Made by a program: the position numbers and the translations under genes | In this document: positions 62,401 through 64,000 of the stretch, piece by piece | Numbering within the stretch: the stretch's first letter is position 1 | Layout: the number at the start of each line of letters is the position of its first letter | The notes under the pieces: model-generated | The model's database searches: none | What the model was told of the DNA's origin: nothing | What the model saw: only the letters and a program-made list of their open reading frames with translations | NCBI RefSeq assembly: GCF_051401765.1 | Contig: NW_027480506.1 | Location: 1,798,001 to 1,862,000 of the forward strand | Length of the DNA: 64,000 bases | Direction: 5' to 3' | Source of the DNA: Calliopsis andreniformis | Taxonomy: Eukaryota; Arthropoda; Insecta; Hymenoptera; Andrenidae

Positions 62401-64000
62401 GGTATATTCCATTGAGGATTGAGAACTGACAATTGATTGTTGAGGACTTAGGGCTGAAGATTGAGGATTCAGGATTGAGGATTCAGGATTGAGGTTTGAG
62501 GACTGAGGATTGAGGATTGAAGATTGAGGATTGGGTATTGAGGATTGAACATTCAGGATTGATGATTGAGGATAGAGGATTGAAGATTGAGGATTGATGA
62601 TTGAATATTGATGATTGAAGATTGAGGATTGAGGATTGAGGATTGAGGACTGAGGACTGAGGATTGAGGATTGAAGATTGAGTATTGAGGATTGAAGATT
62701 GAGGATTGGTGATTGAGTATTGAGGATTGAGGATTGAAGATTGAGGATTGAGGATTGTAGATTGAGGATTGGGAATTGAGGATTGACGATTGAGGATTGA
62801 GTATTGAGGATTGAGAATTGAGGATTGAGGATTGAAGATTGTGTATTGAGGATTGAAGATTGAGGATCTAGGATTGAGTATTGAAGATTGAGGACTGAGT
62901 GTTGAGGGTTGAGTGATGAGAATTGATGTTCGTGGATTGAGATTTGAAGATAGGAGAATGGGGATTGAGTATTGAAAACTGTGAATTGAGGATATTCTAT
63001 TGAGGATTGAGGACTGACAATTGATTGTTGAGGTCTGAGGGCTGAAGATTGAGGATTCAGGATTGAGGATTCGGTATTCATGTTTCTGGACTGAGGATTG
63101 AGGGTTGAGGATTGAGGATTGAGGATTGAGGATTGAGGAATGAGAATTGAGGATTGAGGATTGAGGATTGAAGATTGAGGATTGAGGATTGAGGATTGAG
63201 GATTGAGGATTGGGGATTGAGGATTGAAGATTGAGGATTGGGTATTGGTGATTGAACATTCAGGATTGAGGATTGAGGATAGACGATTGAGGATTGGGGA
63301 TTGAAGATTGAATATTGACGATTGAAGATTGAGGGTTGGGGATTGAGGGTTGTGGATTGCGGACGAGGACTGAGGGTTGAGTATTGATGCTTGAGGTCTG
63401 AGGATTGAGGATTGAGTGCTGAGAATTGAGGATTGAGGATTGAGGATTGAAGATTGAGGATTGGGCATTGAGGATTGAAGAATGAGGATTGGGGATTGAG
63501 GATTCAGGATTGAGGATTGAAGATTGAGTACTCAGGATTGGAGATTGACGATTGAGGATTGAGGATTGAGGATAGAGGATTGAGGATTGAGGATTGAGGA
63601 TTTTAGATTCAGTATTGAGGATTGAAGATTGAGAATTGAGGTTTGAGGTTTGAACATAAAGGACTGAGTGTCGAGGGATGAGTGATGTGAATTGATGTTT
63701 GTGGATAGAGATCTGAAGATTGCAGATTGAGTATTGAGTTTTGAAATCTGTGAATTGGTGATATTCTATTGAGGATAGAGGATTGACAACTGAGTGTTGA
63801 GGACTGAGGGCTGAAGATTGAGGATTCAGGATTGAGGCTTCAGGATTGAGGTTTGGGGACTGAGGATTGAGGGTTGAGGATTGAGGATTGAGGATTGAGG
63901 ATTGAGGATTGAGGATTGAGGATTGAGGATTGGGTATTGAGGTTTGAGGGTTGAGGATTGAGGACTGAGGATTGAGGATTGGGGATTGAGGATTGAAGGT
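59403..64000 (+). repeat. 6,653-bp tandem duplication, copy B (cut by window end)
   Basis: About 4.6 kb of the second copy is in the window. By eye it differs from copy A at roughly nine to ten positions, including TATTGAC near 59,495, GGAGGAGG near 59,811, GATTAAGG near 60,006, GAGAGTTGAGG near 60,932, GAGGAAGGAGG near 61,580 and GATTGTAG near 62,757. Module cores lie near 60,363, 61,110, 61,777, 62,404, 62,993 and 63,769. Confidence 0.85.

Larger units (their letters stand above)
1..64000. repeat. GGATTGA heptamer satellite array (whole window)
   Basis: The entire window reads as tandem heptads of GGATTGA (complement TCAATCC) with substitutions; I find no stretch of non-heptad sequence and no unique flank at either end. 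The + strand is G-rich and nearly free of C; cytosine appears only in variant heptads such as GACTGAG, GATTCAG, GACGATT and GCATTGA. Variation is mostly base substitution, while length changes are mostly whole heptads. Exceptions are rare hexamers (GACGAG, GATGAG, and GTTTGC before GATTGAG) and very rare 8-mers. A long array with nested higher-order units is typical of eukaryotic satellite DNA. Species, chromosomal location and function cannot be read from the sequence. Confidence 0.97.

Noticed and set aside
1..64000. CRISPR array
   Set aside because: Repeats are contiguous heptads with no unique spacers; the longer modules are spaced irregularly by the same heptads, and no cas gene is present.
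1..64000. tRNA, rRNA or other structured RNA gene
   Set aside because: The near absence of C on one strand leaves little self-complementarity; no cloverleaf, conserved rRNA block or long hairpin was seen on either strand.
1..64000. Bacterial surface-protein or glutamine/serine-rich repeat protein gene
   Set aside because: The heptamer is not a multiple of three, so selection on a protein frame would not preserve it; stops interrupt each frame, and no start region, secretion signal or anchor is present.

Overview
The window is one continuous tandem array and holds no gene I can support. From base 1 to base 64,000 the + strand is built from the heptamer GGATTGA and its one- to three-base variants (GATTGAA, TATTGAG, GACTGAG, GGTTGAG, AATTGAG, GATAGAG and others). 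There is no unique flank at either end, so the array is longer than the window. An array of this size with nested higher-order repeats (HORs) suggests eukaryotic satellite DNA, for example pericentromeric, subtelomeric or another heterochromatic block. The sequence alone does not name a species, and I do not recognise the heptamer as a described satellite.

Layout. (1) 1-1,072: rearranged partial copy of the left HOR. (2) 1,073-15,810: four tandem copies of a ~3.67-kb HOR; the last two differ at only a couple of bases. (3) 15,811-29,624: mosaic of older block copies plus local duplications (units of 865-1,054, 147, 1,727, 314 and 1,694 bp). (4) 29,625-36,468: tandem pair of 3,412 bp. (5) 36,469-52,749: mosaic with units of 2,572, 455, 370, 1,638 and 790 bp, parts of which recur 5.5-7.7 kb away. 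(6) 52,750-64,000: tandem duplication of 6,653 bp; the second copy runs off the window.

Two features organise the array. First, the 7-bp register is almost never lost: where I checked, the lengths of large repeat units equal a multiple of seven minus the number of recognisable one-base-short hexamers they contain. Second, a diverged module of about 30 heptads (~210 bp), with an invariant order of variant heptads around a GATATTC core, recurs about 77 times (mean spacing ~0.8 kb) in several subfamilies.

The long minus-strand open frames are a by-product of the repeat. The complement TCAATCC has no stop codon in any frame and, as 21 nt is seven codons, reads as the same SSILNPQ heptapeptide in all three frames. 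The + strand has TGA every 21 nt in every frame. I treat none of these frames as a gene. I see no tRNA, rRNA, transposon, CRISPR array, promoter or terminator. All positions and counts were read by eye; block edges in the mosaic parts are approximate.
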